A stretch of DNA of 64,000 bases from Pseudomonas citri (lineage in GTDB: Bacteria; Pseudomonadota; Gammaproteobacteria; Pseudomonadales; Pseudomonadaceae): contig NZ_JAODAB010000017.1 of NCBI RefSeq assembly GCF_025336485.1, positions 1 to 64,000 of the forward strand. Direction: 5' to 3'. Positions 50,965-60,541 of the stretch are shown here, piece after piece. How positions within the stretch are numbered: the stretch's first letter is position 1; each line of letters begins with the position of its first letter. The notes beneath the pieces are model-generated. The model was not told the origin of the DNA, ran no database searches, and saw only the letters and a list, made by a program, of their open reading frames with translations. Made by a program: the position numbers and the translations under genes.

Positions 50965-53900
50965 GTGCCCGTTCTGCGTCTTCCGCATCTCCCTGCCGCG
51001 GCAGGTAAACAGCACTGGGGCAATCTGCCCGGTGCCGCCCTGAGCCTGGCCATCGCCGAGGCGGCCAGCGCTGCAAAGCGCTTCACCCTGCTGCTGACGG
51101 CCGACAGCCAAGGCGCCGAGCGGCTGGAACAGGAACTGGGGTTCTTCGCACCGGACCTGCCGGTCTTGCATTTCCCCGACTGGGAAACCCTGCCCTACGA
51201 CCTGTTTTCACCCCACCAGGACATCATCTCCCAGCGAATCGCCAGCCTTTATCGGTTGCCGGAGCTCAGTCATGGCGTTTTGGTAGTGCCGATTACCACG
51301 GCCCTACATCGCCTGGCGCCCACCCAGTTCCTGCTTGGCAGCAGCCTGGTGCTGGACGTCGGCCAGAAACTCGATGTCGAGCAAATGCGCACCCGCCTGG
51401 AGGCCAGCGGCTATCGCTGCGTCGACACGGTGTACGAACACGGCGAATTCGCCGTCCGTGGCGCATTGATCGACCTGTTCCCGATGGGCAGCAAGCTGCC
51501 CTATCGCATCGACCTGTTCGATGACGAAATCGAGACCTTGCGCACCTTCGACCCGGAAAACCAGCGCTCCATCGACAAGGTCTCGTCGGTTCGCCTGTTG
51601 CCGGCCAAGGAGTTCCCGCTGCAAAAAGACGCCGTGACCCGCTTCAAGGCACGGTTTCGCGAGCGCTTCGATGTGGATTTCCGGCGCTGTCCGATCTTCC
51701 AGGACCTGAGCAGCGGCATCACGCCCGCCGGCATCGAGTACTACCTGCCGCTGTTCTTCGAAGAGACTTCCACGCTGTTCGACTACTTGCCCCAGGACAC
51801 CCAGGTATTTTCCCTGCCGGGCATCGAGCAGGCGGCGGAAAACTTCTGGAACGACGTGCGCAACCGCTACGAAGAGCGTCGCATCGACCCTTCCCGGCCG
51901 CTATTGCCACCGGCCGAGCTGTTCCTGCCGGTGGAAGACTGCTTCGCCCGCCTCAAGAACTGGCCGCGAGTCGTCGCCAGCCAGCAGGACGTGGAAACCG
52001 GCGTCGGTCGCGAACGCTTCCCGGCCAAGGCCCTGCCGGACCTAGCGATCGAAGCCAAGGCCACGCAACCCCTGGCGGCGCTGGCCGGCTTCCTCGACGG
52101 GTTCCCAGGCCGCGTGTTGTTCACCGCCGAATCCGCCGGCCGCCGCGAAGTACTGCTGGAGCTACTCGAACGGCTGAAGCTGCGACCCAAAGCGGTGGAC
52201 AGCTGGCCGGATTTCGTCGCCAGCAAGGATCGCCTGGCGATCACCATCGCCCCGCTGGACGAAGGGCTGGTGCTCGACGACCCGGCCTTGGCACTGGTGG
52301 CCGAAAGCCCGTTGTTCGGCCAGCGCGTCATGCAGCGCCGCCGTCGCGAGAAACGCGCCGACGCCAGCAACGAAGCAGTCATCAAGAACCTCACTGAACT
52401 GCGCGAAGGCGCGCCAGTGGTGCACATCGATCACGGCGTGGGCCGCTACCTCGGCCTGGCCACGCTGGAAGTCGACAATCAGACCGCCGAATTCCTGACC
52501 CTGGAGTACGCCGAGGGCGCCAAGCTCTACGTGCCGGTGGCCAACCTGCACCTGATTGCGCGCTACACCGGCAGCGACGACGCCCTGGCCCCGCTGCATC
52601 GCCTGGGCTCGGAAACCTGGCAGAAAGCCAAGCGCAAGGCCGCCGAACAAGTGCGCGACGTGGCCGCCGAGCTGCTCGACATCTACGCCCGCCGCGCCGC
52701 CCGCGAAGGCCACGCCTTTGCCGACCCGAAAGCCGACTACGAAACCTTCAGCGCCGGTTTCCCCTTCGAGGAAACCGTCGACCAGCAGAGTGCCATCGAA
52801 GCCGTGCGCGCCGACATGCTCGCGCCCAAGCCCATGGACCGGCTGGTGTGCGGCGACGTGGGATTCGGCAAGACCGAAGTGGCGATGCGCGCGGCGTTCA
52901 TTGCCGTGCACAGTGGCAAGCAGGTGGCCATCCTGGTGCCGACCACCCTGCTCGCCCAACAGCATTACAACAGCTTCCGCGACCGCTTCGCCGACTGGCC
53001 GGTGACGGTGGAAGTGATGAGCCGCTTCAAATCCGCCAAGGAAGTGAACGCCGCCGCGGCCGACCTGGCCGAAGGCAAGATCGATATCGTGATCGGCACG
53101 CACAAGTTGTTGCAGGACGATGTGAAGATCAAGAACCTGGGCCTGGTGATCATCGACGAGGAGCACCGTTTTGGCGTCCGCCAGAAAGAGCAACTCAAGG
53201 CCCTGCGCAGCGAAGTCGACATCCTCACCCTGACTGCCACGCCGATCCCGCGCACGCTCAACATGGCGGTGTCGGGCATGCGCGACCTGTCGATCATCGC
53301 CACGCCACCGGCCCGTCGCCTGTCGGTGCGCACCTTCGTCATGGAACAGAACAAGAGCACGGTCAAGGAAGCCTTGCTGCGCGAGCTGCTGCGCGGCGGC
53401 CAGGTCTATTACCTGCACAACGACGTCAAGACCATCGAGAAATGCGCCGCCGACCTGGCCGAGCTGGTACCGGAGGCCCGTATCGGCATCGGTCATGGAC
53501 AGATGCGCGAACGCGAACTCGAACAGGTGATGAGCGACTTCTACCACAAGCGCTTCAACGTGCTGATCGCCTCGACCATCATCGAGACCGGCATCGACGT
53601 GCCGAGCGCCAACACCATCATCATCGAGCGCGCCGACAAGTTCGGCCTGGCCCAGTTGCACCAGTTGCGTGGTCGGGTCGGGCGTAGCCACCACCAGGCC
53701 TACGCCTACCTGTTGACGCCGCCGCGCCAGCAGATCACCCCGGACGCGGAAAAACGCCTGGAAGCCATTGCCAACACCCAGGACCTCGGGGCCGGTTTCG
53801 TGCTGGCCACCAACGACCTGGAAATCCGTGGCGCCGGCGAATTGCTCGGCGACGGCCAGAGCGGCCAGATCCAGGCCGTCGGCTTCACGCTGTACATGGA

Positions 53901-54414
53901 AATGCTCGAACGGGCGGTCAAGTCGATCCGCAAGGGCGAACAACCGAATCTCGACCAGCCCCTGGGCGGCGGACCGGAAATCAACCTGCGGGTGCCGGCG
54001 CTGATCCCGGAAGACTACCTGCCGGATGTCCACGCGCGGCTGATCCTCTACAAACGCATCGCCTCGGCCACCGACGAGGAAGGCCTCAAGGATTTGCAGG
54101 TGGAGATGATCGACCGCTTCGGCCTGCTGCCGGAGCCGACCAAGAACCTGGTGCGCACGACCCTGCTCAAACTCAAGGCCGAACAACTGGGCATCAAGAA
54201 AGTCGACGGCGGCCCCAACGGCGGTCGCATCGAGTTCGAGGCCCAGACGCCGGTCGACCCATTGGTGCTGATCAAGCTGATCCAGGGCCAACCCAAACGC
54301 TACAAGTTCGAAGGTGCCACCATGTTCAAGTTCATGGTGCCCATGGAACGCTCGCAAGAGCGTTTCAATACCGTGGAGGCGCTGTTCGAGCGCCTCGCCC
54401 CGACCACTGCTTGA
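50965..54414 (+). CDS. mfd: Transcription-repair coupling factor Mfd
   Basis: A 1149-aa DNA translocase that removes stalled RNA polymerase and recruits UvrA. Domains in order: UvrB-like region (1-330), RNA polymerase interaction domain (about 450-540, VVHIDHGVGRYLGL), superfamily 2 translocase with Walker A CGDVGFGKTEVAMRAA, DEEHRFGVRQKE and TATPIPRTL, helicase C with IETGIDVPSANTIIIE and QLRGRVGRS, and a C-terminal UvrB-homology inhibitory domain (1000-1149). The GTG at 50965 (MPVLRLPHLPAA) gives the family length. Confidence 0.97.
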   Translation: MPVLRLPHLPAAAGKQHWGNLPGAALSLAIAEAASAAKRFTLLLTADSQGAERLEQELGFFAPDLPVLHFPDWETLPYDLFSPHQDIISQRIASLYRLPELSHGVLVVPITTALHRLAPTQFLLGSSLVLDVGQKLDVEQMRTRLEASGYRCVDTVYEHGEFAVRGALIDLFPMGSKLPYRIDLFDDEIETLRTFDPENQRSIDKVSSVRLLPAKEFPLQKDAVTRFKARFRERFDVDFRRCPIFQDLSSGITPAGIEYYLPLFFEETSTLFDYLPQDTQVFSLPGIEQAAENFWNDVRNRYEERRIDPSRPLLPPAELFLPVEDCFARLKNWPRVVASQQDVETGVGRERFPAKALPDLAIEAKATQPLAALAGFLDGFPGRVLFTAESAGRREVLLELLERLKLRPKAVDSWPDFVASKDRLAITIAPLDEGLVLDDPALALVAESPLFGQRVMQRRRREKRADASNEAVIKNLTELREGAPVVHIDHGVGRYLGLATLEVDNQTAEFLTLEYAEGAKLYVPVANLHLIARYTGSDDALAPLHRLGSETWQKAKRKAAEQVRDVAAELLDIYARRAAREGHAFADPKADYETFSAGFPFEETVDQQSAIEAVRADMLAPKPMDRLVCGDVGFGKTEVAMRAAFIAVHSGKQVAILVPTTLLAQQHYNSFRDRFADWPVTVEVMSRFKSAKEVNAAAADLAEGKIDIVIGTHKLLQDDVKIKNLGLVIIDEEHRFGVRQKEQLKALRSEVDILTLTATPIPRTLNMAVSGMRDLSIIATPPARRLSVRTFVMEQNKSTVKEALLRELLRGGQVYYLHNDVKTIEKCAADLAELVPEARIGIGHGQMRERELEQVMSDFYHKRFNVLIASTIIETGIDVPSANTIIIERADKFGLAQLHQLRGRVGRSHHQAYAYLLTPPRQQITPDAEKRLEAIANTQDLGAGFVLATNDLEIRGAGELLGDGQSGQIQAVGFTLYMEMLERAVKSIRKGEQPNLDQPLGGGPEINLRVPALIPEDYLPDVHARLILYKRIASATDEEGLKDLQVEMIDRFGLLPEPTKNLVRTTLLKLKAEQLGIKKVDGGPNGGRIEFEAQTPVDPLVLIKLIQGQPKRYKFEGATMFKFMVPMERSQERFNTVEALFERLAPTTA

Positions 54415-54424
54415 AGGACGCCAC

Positions 54425-54991
54425 ATGCGCCTGTTTCGCTCACTGACCTTGATGACGACCCTGGTCGCACCCCTGGCGTCTGCCGACGACCTGTATCAGG
54501 TTGAAATGATCCTCGTGCGGCAGAACGCGGAGCCGGCGATCATCAGCCGCGCCGCACCAGAAGATTGGGACGCCGGCGCGCACCGCCTCGGCGCCGACAC
54601 CCAGCGCACACCCGCGCTGGGCAACATCGTGGAAAAACTCAACGCCAGCGGCCAATACACCGTGCTGATGCACAAGGCCTGGCAGCAAACCCTGGGCGAA
54701 CAGCCCAGCAAGATCGCCATCAGCGACGGTACTGAACAATTCGGCCAGTTTCCCATCGAGGGCACCCTGGCGCTGAAACTGGGCCGTTTCACCGACGTGG
54801 ATGCGGACTTCTGGATCAACCAGATCAACACCAATGGCCTGGTCACTGCCAGCGAGCGCCTCAAACAGCAAAGCCACACCAAGAACGGCCAGCTGAACTT
54901 TCTCGACAACGGCCACCTCGGCCTGCTGATCAAGATGACCTCGTTGACCGCGCCTGCGCCACGGCAGGCACCTGAAGTCATTCCGGACTGA
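54425..54991 (+). CDS. csiV: CsiV-family exported protein
   Basis: A 188-aa protein with a signal peptide (MRLFRSLTLMTTLVAPLASA) and a mixed alpha/beta domain. The core DDLYQVEMILVRQNAEPAI is typical of the CsiV family, named after a Vibrio cholerae peptidoglycan-binding protein needed for PBP1A function. A periplasmic envelope role here is inferred by family. The ATG at 54425 follows mfd by 10 bases, so the two are probably co-transcribed, as is the helicase gene 11 bases further on. Confidence 0.82.
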   Translation: MRLFRSLTLMTTLVAPLASADDLYQVEMILVRQNAEPAIISRAAPEDWDAGAHRLGADTQRTPALGNIVEKLNASGQYTVLMHKAWQQTLGEQPSKIAISDGTEQFGQFPIEGTLALKLGRFTDVDADFWINQINTNGLVTASERLKQQSHTKNGQLNFLDNGHLGLLIKMTSLTAPAPRQAPEVIPD

Positions 54992-55002
54992 TCGGCGCGC
55001 CT

Positions 55003-57696
55003 ATGCCCTCGCCCCTGAGCAAACCCCTGGCACCTTCCTGGGTCAATCGATTCAAGGAACAGAGCCTGGAGCGTGGGCGACGTTATGCGCTGGAAAACCG
55101 CGTGCGGATTGTCGAGACCGGCGACAGCATCATCGTCGCCAGTTGCGAAGGTTCTGGGGGCAATGTTTATCGTCAGACCATCCGCCTGAAAGAGTCCGCC
55201 AAGGGCACGCTGATCCTGCTCGAAGCCGCCTGCTCGTGCCCCGTGCGCATCAACTGCAAGCATTGCGCCGCGGCCTTGCTGCAAGTCCAGGAAACCCTGG
55301 CCTATCCAGCCGCCGAGAAGGACGCCCAATTGCTGGAGAAACTCCAGGCGGTCCTGGACAACCGCAACCCCAAGGCACCGCCGCAGGTACTGGTGGACAA
55401 CGTGCAACCGGTACCGCGCCTGTGGCTGGCGAGCGTCGAGTTCAGCGCTTTCGAACCGCGTAACGGCAAGATGCAGCGCTACATCCAGCACCGTGCCGCC
55501 CTGTCGTTCAGCTACCTGGACGAATACGTCAGCGGCCAGCGCAACACCGACGTGCTGATTCGCCAGGAAACCCAGACGCTGCGGATAAAACGTCATACGG
55601 ACGTGGAACAGTCCTACCGCGAACAACTGCGAATCCTCGGCTTCAAGGTCGCGACCCGGCAGAGCAAGGCCCTGCCGGAAAGCGCCGGCGAGTTGTATGA
55701 AATGGTCAATGACAGCGCCTGGCTGACCTTCACCCTCAACGACCTGCCTAAACTGCGCGACCAAGGCTGGGAATTGCAGATCGACGAGGATTTCGGCTTT
55801 GACCTGACGGCCGTGGACGAGTGGTACGCTACCGTCGACGAAACACCGGAGCGGGACTGGTTCGACCTGGAACTGGGAATCATCGTCAATGGCGAGCGCC
55901 TGAGCCTGTTGCCGATCCTGCTGAACCTGATGCGCTCGCACATCGAGCTGTTCAACCCGGAACGCCTGGCCAGGCGTCGCGACGACGAGCTCATCCTGGT
56001 CAACTTGCCGCACCGTCCCAACTCCGAGTTCGGCCCACAGCAAGTGGCCCTGCCGTATGGGCGACTGAAACCGGTGCTGGCAACCCTCGGCGAGTTTTAC
56101 CTGCAAGAACCCGGCACCACCAAACTGCGCCTGAACAGCGCGGACGCCTTGCGCCTCAATCCGCTGCAAGACATGCCCTTGCGCTGGGAAGGCGGCGAAC
56201 ACATCCGTGGCCTGGCCCAACGCCTGCGGGACGTCAGGGACTACACCTGCACCGCGCCCGAAGGTTTGAACGCAACACTGCGGCCTTACCAACTCGAAGG
56301 CCTGAGCTGGATGCAATCCCTCAGGCAGCTGGAAGTCGGCGGTATCCTTGCGGACGACATGGGCCTGGGCAAAACCCTACAGACGCTGGCGCACATTCTC
56401 AGCGAAAAAAACGCCGGACGCCTCGACCGCCCCTGCATGGTGGTGATGCCCACCAGCCTGATTCCCAACTGGCTCGACGAAGCGTCGCACTTCACGCCCC
56501 AGCTCAAGGTGCTGGCGCTGTATGGTGCCGGACGCAAGAAGCATTTCGAACGGCTGGGCGACTACGACCTGGTCCTCACCACCTACGCCCTGCTGCCCAA
56601 GGATGTCGAGCGCCTGAAGGCGCAACCGTTGCACGTACTGATCCTGGATGAAGCCCAGTACATCAAGAACCCCACCAGCAAGGCCGCCCAGGCCGCCCGT
56701 GAACTCGATGCCCGCCAGCGGCTGTGCCTGTCCGGCACACCGCTGGAAAACCACCTGGGCGAATTGTGGTCGCTGTTCCACTTCCTGCTGCCGGGCTGGC
56801 TGGGTGACGTCAAGAGCTTCAATCGCGATTACCGCGCACCGATTGAAAAGCGCGGCAGTGATGTACGCCTTCAACACCTCAACGGTCGGATAAAACCCTT
56901 CCTGCTACGCAGGACCAAAGAGCAAGTGGCGACGGAGCTGCCACCCAAGACCGAGATCATCCATTGGGTCGAACTCAGCGACGCCCAGCGGGACGTGTAC
57001 GAAACCATGCGCCTGGCGATGGACAAGAAGGTCCGTGACGAAATCACCCGCAAAGGCGTGGCCCGCAGCCAGATCATCATCCTTGAGGCCCTGCTCAAGC
57101 TGCGCCAGGTGTGTTGCGACCTGCGCCTGATCAGCGACACCGCCCTGCCCACCCGAGGCAGCCTTTCGGGCAAACTCGACAGCCTGATGGAAATGCTCGA
57201 CGAACTGTTCGAAGAAGGTCGCCGGGTGCTGCTGTTTTCCCAGTTCACGTCGATGCTGGCGTTGATTGAAGACGAACTGAAAAAGCGCGGTGTCGATTAC
57301 GCGATCCTGACCGGCCAGACCCGGGATCGACGCACACCGGTGAAAGAATTCCAGAATGGCAAGCGTCAGATCTTTCTGATCAGCCTGAAGGCCGGCGGTG
57401 TAGGTTTGAACCTGACCGAAGCCGACACCGTGATCCATTACGACCCGTGGTGGAACCCGGCCACGGAACACCAGGCCACCGACCGTGCCTACCGCATCGG
57501 CCAGGAAAAACCGGTGTTCGTCTACAAGCTGATTGCCCGAGGCACGGTGGAAGAAAAAATCCAGCTGCTGCAAAAGGAAAAATCCGACCTGGCGGCCGGC
57601 GTACTGGACGGACGCGTGGCCGGAGACTGGAAATTGCAGAGCGAAGACATCGAGGCCCTGTTCGCGCCATTGCCAGACAAGCTGGAAAAGCGCTGA
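55003..57696 (+). CDS. SWIM zinc finger and SNF2-family helicase
   Basis: An 897-aa ATPase. N-terminal SWIM zinc finger: Cys77, Cys79, Cys85, His87 (ACSCPVRINCKHCAA). Then a long middle region and a SNF2/RapA-type motor: Walker A DDMGLGKTLQ (about 447-456), DEAQ Walker B (about 549), LSGTPLENHLGELWSLF, and the C-terminal helicase lobe with LFSQFTSMLALIE, GVGLNLTEADTVIHYDPWWNPATEHQATDRAYRIGQ. Enzymes of this plan remodel protein-DNA complexes. The function in pseudomonads is not established. It is likely in the mfd-csiV transcription unit. Confidence 0.9.
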   Translation: MPSPLSKPLAPSWVNRFKEQSLERGRRYALENRVRIVETGDSIIVASCEGSGGNVYRQTIRLKESAKGTLILLEAACSCPVRINCKHCAAALLQVQETLAYPAAEKDAQLLEKLQAVLDNRNPKAPPQVLVDNVQPVPRLWLASVEFSAFEPRNGKMQRYIQHRAALSFSYLDEYVSGQRNTDVLIRQETQTLRIKRHTDVEQSYREQLRILGFKVATRQSKALPESAGELYEMVNDSAWLTFTLNDLPKLRDQGWELQIDEDFGFDLTAVDEWYATVDETPERDWFDLELGIIVNGERLSLLPILLNLMRSHIELFNPERLARRRDDELILVNLPHRPNSEFGPQQVALPYGRLKPVLATLGEFYLQEPGTTKLRLNSADALRLNPLQDMPLRWEGGEHIRGLAQRLRDVRDYTCTAPEGLNATLRPYQLEGLSWMQSLRQLEVGGILADDMGLGKTLQTLAHILSEKNAGRLDRPCMVVMPTSLIPNWLDEASHFTPQLKVLALYGAGRKKHFERLGDYDLVLTTYALLPKDVERLKAQPLHVLILDEAQYIKNPTSKAAQAARELDARQRLCLSGTPLENHLGELWSLFHFLLPGWLGDVKSFNRDYRAPIEKRGSDVRLQHLNGRIKPFLLRRTKEQVATELPPKTEIIHWVELSDAQRDVYETMRLAMDKKVRDEITRKGVARSQIIILEALLKLRQVCCDLRLISDTALPTRGSLSGKLDSLMEMLDELFEEGRRVLLFSQFTSMLALIEDELKKRGVDYAILTGQTRDRRTPVKEFQNGKRQIFLISLKAGGVGLNLTEADTVIHYDPWWNPATEHQATDRAYRIGQEKPVFVYKLIARGTVEEKIQLLQKEKSDLAAGVLDGRVAGDWKLQSEDIEALFAPLPDKLEKR

Positions 57697-57746
57697 TCTA
57701 CCGAGACTCTCGAGTGCTCACGGGGCCGGCGCTCAGCACCCATCTG

Positions 57747-57776
57747 CTGTGGGGGCAATGCTTGCCCGCGATAGCG
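57747..57776. repeat. Single REP copy
   Basis: CTGTGGGGGCAATGCTTGCC and following bases match the pseudomonad REP core. It lies between the convergent helicase and nagZ genes. Confidence 0.65.
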
Positions 57777-57792
57777 GCACAACAAATCGCCT

Positions 57793-58803
57793 TCAATCAA
57801 TCAACTGGGCCGCTTTCAACGCCCCGAGCGCCTCCAGCCAGCGTGGATCCTGACGATACTCGGTGGTAGCAAAGGCCCGGCCGCGCATTCGAGCGATCCG
57901 CGCCGAAGGCTTGACCTTCAGGCGCTGGGCGGCGCTCAACGCCAGTTCCGCGGCGGCGCGGTCATTGCAGACCAGGCCCATGTCGCAACCGGCCGTCAGG
58001 GCCGCCTCGATACGACTGGCTGCATCACCGACGACATGGGCGCCGGCCATCGACAGGTCGTCACTGAAAATCACACCATCGAACTGCAACTCGCCGCGCA
58101 GAATGTCCTGCAACCACCGCCGGGAAAAACCCGCCGGGCTGGCATCGACCTGCGGATAAATGACATGGGCCGGCATGACAGCGGCGAGCTGCTGGGTCAA
58201 ACGAGCAAACGGCACCAGGTCATTGGCGCGGATCTGCTCCAGGCTGCGCTCATCCTGGGGAATGGCTACGTGGGAATCGGCCTCGGCCCAGCCGTGCCCC
58301 GGAAAATGCTTGCCCGTGGCCGCCATCCCGGCAGCATTCATGCCGCGAATGAAAGCGCCGGCCAGCAACGCCGCACGCTCGGGATCACCTTCGAAAGAAC
58401 GGCTGCCCACCACCGCGCTGCGCTGGTAATCGAGGTCCAGCACAGGGGCGAAACTCAAGTCGAGACCGACCGCCAGCACTTCAGTAGCCATGATCCAGCC
58501 GCACTGTTCGGCCACGTACTCAGCGTTCGGGTTGTCGGCAATCGCCCGCATGGCCGGCAACCGTACAAACCCCTGCCGCAGGCGCTGAACCCGTCCGCCT
58601 TCCTGATCGACCGCCAGCAAGAGGTCGGGACGAAGGGCGCGAATCGAAGCGCTCAGTTCCCTTACCTGACGCGGATGTTCAATATTGCGGGCAAAAATGA
58701 TCAGGCCGCCCACTTCGGGCTGACGCAACAGGTGGCGATCTTCGGCCGTCAGCCAGGTACCGGCGACATCCACCATCAACGAGCCTTGCAGGCCAGCAGT
58801 CAT
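57793..58803 (-). CDS. nagZ: Beta-N-acetylhexosaminidase NagZ
   Basis: Cytosolic family-3 glycosidase of 336 aa that removes GlcNAc from anhydromuropeptides in peptidoglycan recycling and so sets the AmpC inducer level. Signatures: LLAVDQEGGRVQRL, KHFPGHGWAEADSHVAIP (catalytic His-Asp dyad region) and VIFSDDLSMAGA, with the Asp nucleophile in SDDLSM. Start at 58803; a shorter start (MQGSLMVD-like) is possible. It lies in the conserved nagZ-psrA-lexA block. Confidence 0.95.
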   Translation of the reverse strand: MTAGLQGSLMVDVAGTWLTAEDRHLLRQPEVGGLIIFARNIEHPRQVRELSASIRALRPDLLLAVDQEGGRVQRLRQGFVRLPAMRAIADNPNAEYVAEQCGWIMATEVLAVGLDLSFAPVLDLDYQRSAVVGSRSFEGDPERAALLAGAFIRGMNAAGMAATGKHFPGHGWAEADSHVAIPQDERSLEQIRANDLVPFARLTQQLAAVMPAHVIYPQVDASPAGFSRRWLQDILRGELQFDGVIFSDDLSMAGAHVVGDAASRIEAALTAGCDMGLVCNDRAAAELALSAAQRLKVKPSARIARMRGRAFATTEYRQDPRWLEALGALKAAQLID

Positions 58804-58823
58804 ACTATTTCCTTGGTAGCGAA

Positions 58824-58910
58824 GAACCCGTACGCCGGTCCAGGCATAACCGCGCCGCAGGGCGCAAAGCCCGGCAAGTCGTGGTTATGCACTGCAGAGA
58901 GTACGGGTTC
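58824..58910. other. Nested three-stem palindromic element between psrA and nagZ
   Basis: Outer stem: GAACCCGTAC (58824-58833) with GTACGGGTTC (58901-58910), 10 perfect pairs. Middle stem: GCATAACC (58844-58851) with GGTTATGC (58883-58890), 8 perfect pairs. Inner hairpin: GCGCC (58852-58856), loop GCAG, GGCGC (58861-58865). No T tract follows on the minus strand. It could be an RNA leader of nagZ, a psrA 3' structure or a small RNA. Confidence 0.6.
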
Positions 58911-58973
58911 GATAGAAGGGTCGGCATGGGCGACTAGCTTAACGGATGCAAGCTGTTGCGCCCACCCATGGGC

Positions 58974-59681
58974 TCAAGCCTTGGCCAGGGCCGGGGCGGT
59001 TTTACTTCTGGGACGCAACTGTGCGGCGGCCATGGCCTCGTCGGTGACACCGCTTTCAGCGCGCATGCCGGCCGCCAGGAACGGCACCATCAGGCGCATC
59101 ACCTGCTCGATCGAGGTGTTCACCCCGAAATCGGTTTCGGCAATAGCCCGCAAGGCCTTGATGCCAGACATGCTGAACGCGGCGGCACCGAGCATGAAGT
59201 GCACGCGCCAGAACAACTCGATGGGTGGAATTCGTGGCGCCGCCTCGTTGACCAGCAGCATGTAGCGGCGGAACACCTTGCCGTACATGTCTTCCAGGTA
59301 ACGGCGCAGGTGCCCCTGGCTCTGGCTGAAGGCCAGGCCCAGCAGGCGCATGAAAATGGAAAGATCGTTGCCGCTGCGCGGTTGCACGACGAGGGCTTGC
59401 TCGACCAGGATCTCCAGCAGCTCTTCCAGGCTCGGCTTGACGTCGGGCTTGGCCTGGCGCCGCTCCAGCTCGCGATCGAGGCTCAGGCAGAAAGGACCGA
59501 GGAACCGGGAGAAAACCGCCTGGATCAACGCTTTTTTCGAACCGAAGTGATAGTTCACCGCCGCCAGGTTCACGCCGGCCTTGCTGGTGATCAGACGCAA
59601 CGAGGTTTCGGCGAAACCTTTTTCCGCGAACAATTGCTCGGCAGCATCGAGAATGCGTTCAACGGTTTCCGACTGGGCCAT
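58974..59681 (-). CDS. psrA: TetR-family regulator PsrA
   Basis: A 235-aa TetR repressor/activator that responds to long-chain fatty acids, controlling rpoS and beta-oxidation in Pseudomonas. N-terminal HTH is ILDAAEQLFAEKGFAETSLRLITSKAGVNLAAVNYHFGSKKALIQAVF. The rest is the helical ligand domain with GNDLSIFMRLLGLAFSQ and PPIELFWRVHFMLGAAAFSMSG. The start (MAQSETVERIL, 59681) has family length, and two PsrA-type operators lie directly upstream, showing autoregulation. Confidence 0.93.
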   Translation of the reverse strand: MAQSETVERILDAAEQLFAEKGFAETSLRLITSKAGVNLAAVNYHFGSKKALIQAVFSRFLGPFCLSLDRELERRQAKPDVKPSLEELLEILVEQALVVQPRSGNDLSIFMRLLGLAFSQSQGHLRRYLEDMYGKVFRRYMLLVNEAAPRIPPIELFWRVHFMLGAAAFSMSGIKALRAIAETDFGVNTSIEQVMRLMVPFLAAGMRAESGVTDEAMAAAQLRPRSKTAPALAKA

Positions 59682-59696
59682 GGCTACTCCGCCTAA

Positions 59697-59723
59697 CAAA
59701 CACTTGTTTGAAACATACGTTTG
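59697..59723. promoter_or_regulatory. Two overlapping PsrA operators
   Basis: CAAACACTTGTTTG (59697-59710) and GAAACATACGTTTG (59710-59723) both fit the PsrA dyad (G/C)AAAC-N4-GTTT(G/C). They share base 59710 and begin 16 bases before the psrA start, as expected for autorepression. Confidence 0.88.
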
Positions 59724-59877
59724 CAGCCTGGAAGTTGTCAAGCCTGCCGGGACGTTTTGCGAACGCCCGGTCAGGTATTTAACCACACCTTTCCCACGCT
59801 GTAGCCATGTCGCCGCCAACGACACGACCGACCGTCCAGCGGCCAGGGAAAAAAGGAGGATTGCCAAGTGGCGTTCA

Positions 59878-59912
59878 CTGTATATAATCCCAGTCACTGT
59901 ATAAAAAGACAG
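59878..59912. promoter_or_regulatory. Two LexA boxes (SOS operator) of lexA-sulA
   Basis: CTGTATATAATCCCAG (59878-59893) and CTGTATAAAAAGACAG (59897-59912) both fit CTG-N10-CAG. They are three bases apart and end 10 bases before the lexA ATG. Confidence 0.95.
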
Positions 59913-59922
59913 AGCGATCAAT

Positions 59923-60531
59923 ATGCTAAAGCTGACGCCACGCCAAGCAGAGATTCTGGCCTTCATCAAACGCTGCCTCGAAGACAACGGCTATCCGCCG
60001 ACCCGCGCGGAAATCGCTCAGGAGCTGGGCTTCAAGTCCCCCAATGCGGCTGAAGAACACCTCAAGGCGCTGGCCCGCAAGGGCGCGATCGAAATGACGC
60101 CGGGCGCATCCCGCGGCATTCGCATCCCCGGCTTCGAAGCCAAGGCCGACGAAACTACCCTACCGATCATTGGCCGGGTCGCCGCCGGCGCTCCAATCCT
60201 CGCCGAGCAGCACATCGAGGAGTCCTGCAATATCAACCCTTCGTTCTTTCATCCACGGGCCGATTACCTGCTTCGCGTGCACGGCATGAGCATGAAGGAC
60301 ATCGGCATCTTCGACGGCGACCTCCTGGCCGTCCACACCACTCGCGAAGCCCGCAACGGCCAGATCGTGGTGGCGCGTCTTGGCGATGAAGTCACCGTCA
60401 AGCGCTTCAAGCGCGAAGGCAGCAAAGTCTGGCTGATCGCTGAAAACCCCGAGTTCGCCCCCATCGAAGTGAATCTGAAAGATCAGGAACTGGTCATCGA
60501 AGGCTTGAGCGTCGGCGTCATTCGCCGTTAA
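59923..60531 (+). CDS. lexA: LexA repressor
   Basis: SOS repressor and self-cleaving protease, 202 aa. The winged HTH occupies 1-70 (YPPTRAEIAQELGFKSPNAAEEHL). Cleavage site is Ala88-Gly89 (VAAGAPIL); catalytic residues are Ser123 (HGMSMKD) and Lys160 (TVKRF). Two LexA boxes precede it and sulA follows within 10 bases, giving an SOS-controlled operon. Confidence 0.98.
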   Translation: MLKLTPRQAEILAFIKRCLEDNGYPPTRAEIAQELGFKSPNAAEEHLKALARKGAIEMTPGASRGIRIPGFEAKADETTLPIIGRVAAGAPILAEQHIEESCNINPSFFHPRADYLLRVHGMSMKDIGIFDGDLLAVHTTREARNGQIVVARLGDEVTVKRFKREGSKVWLIAENPEFAPIEVNLKDQELVIEGLSVGVIRR

Positions 60532-60541
60532 AGGAGGCGTT

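Noticed and set aside
52162..56316. Very long minus-strand frames antisense to mfd and the SNF2 gene (up to 754 codons)
   Set aside because: They mirror the third-position GC bias of strongly recognised plus-strand genes and show no domain of their own.
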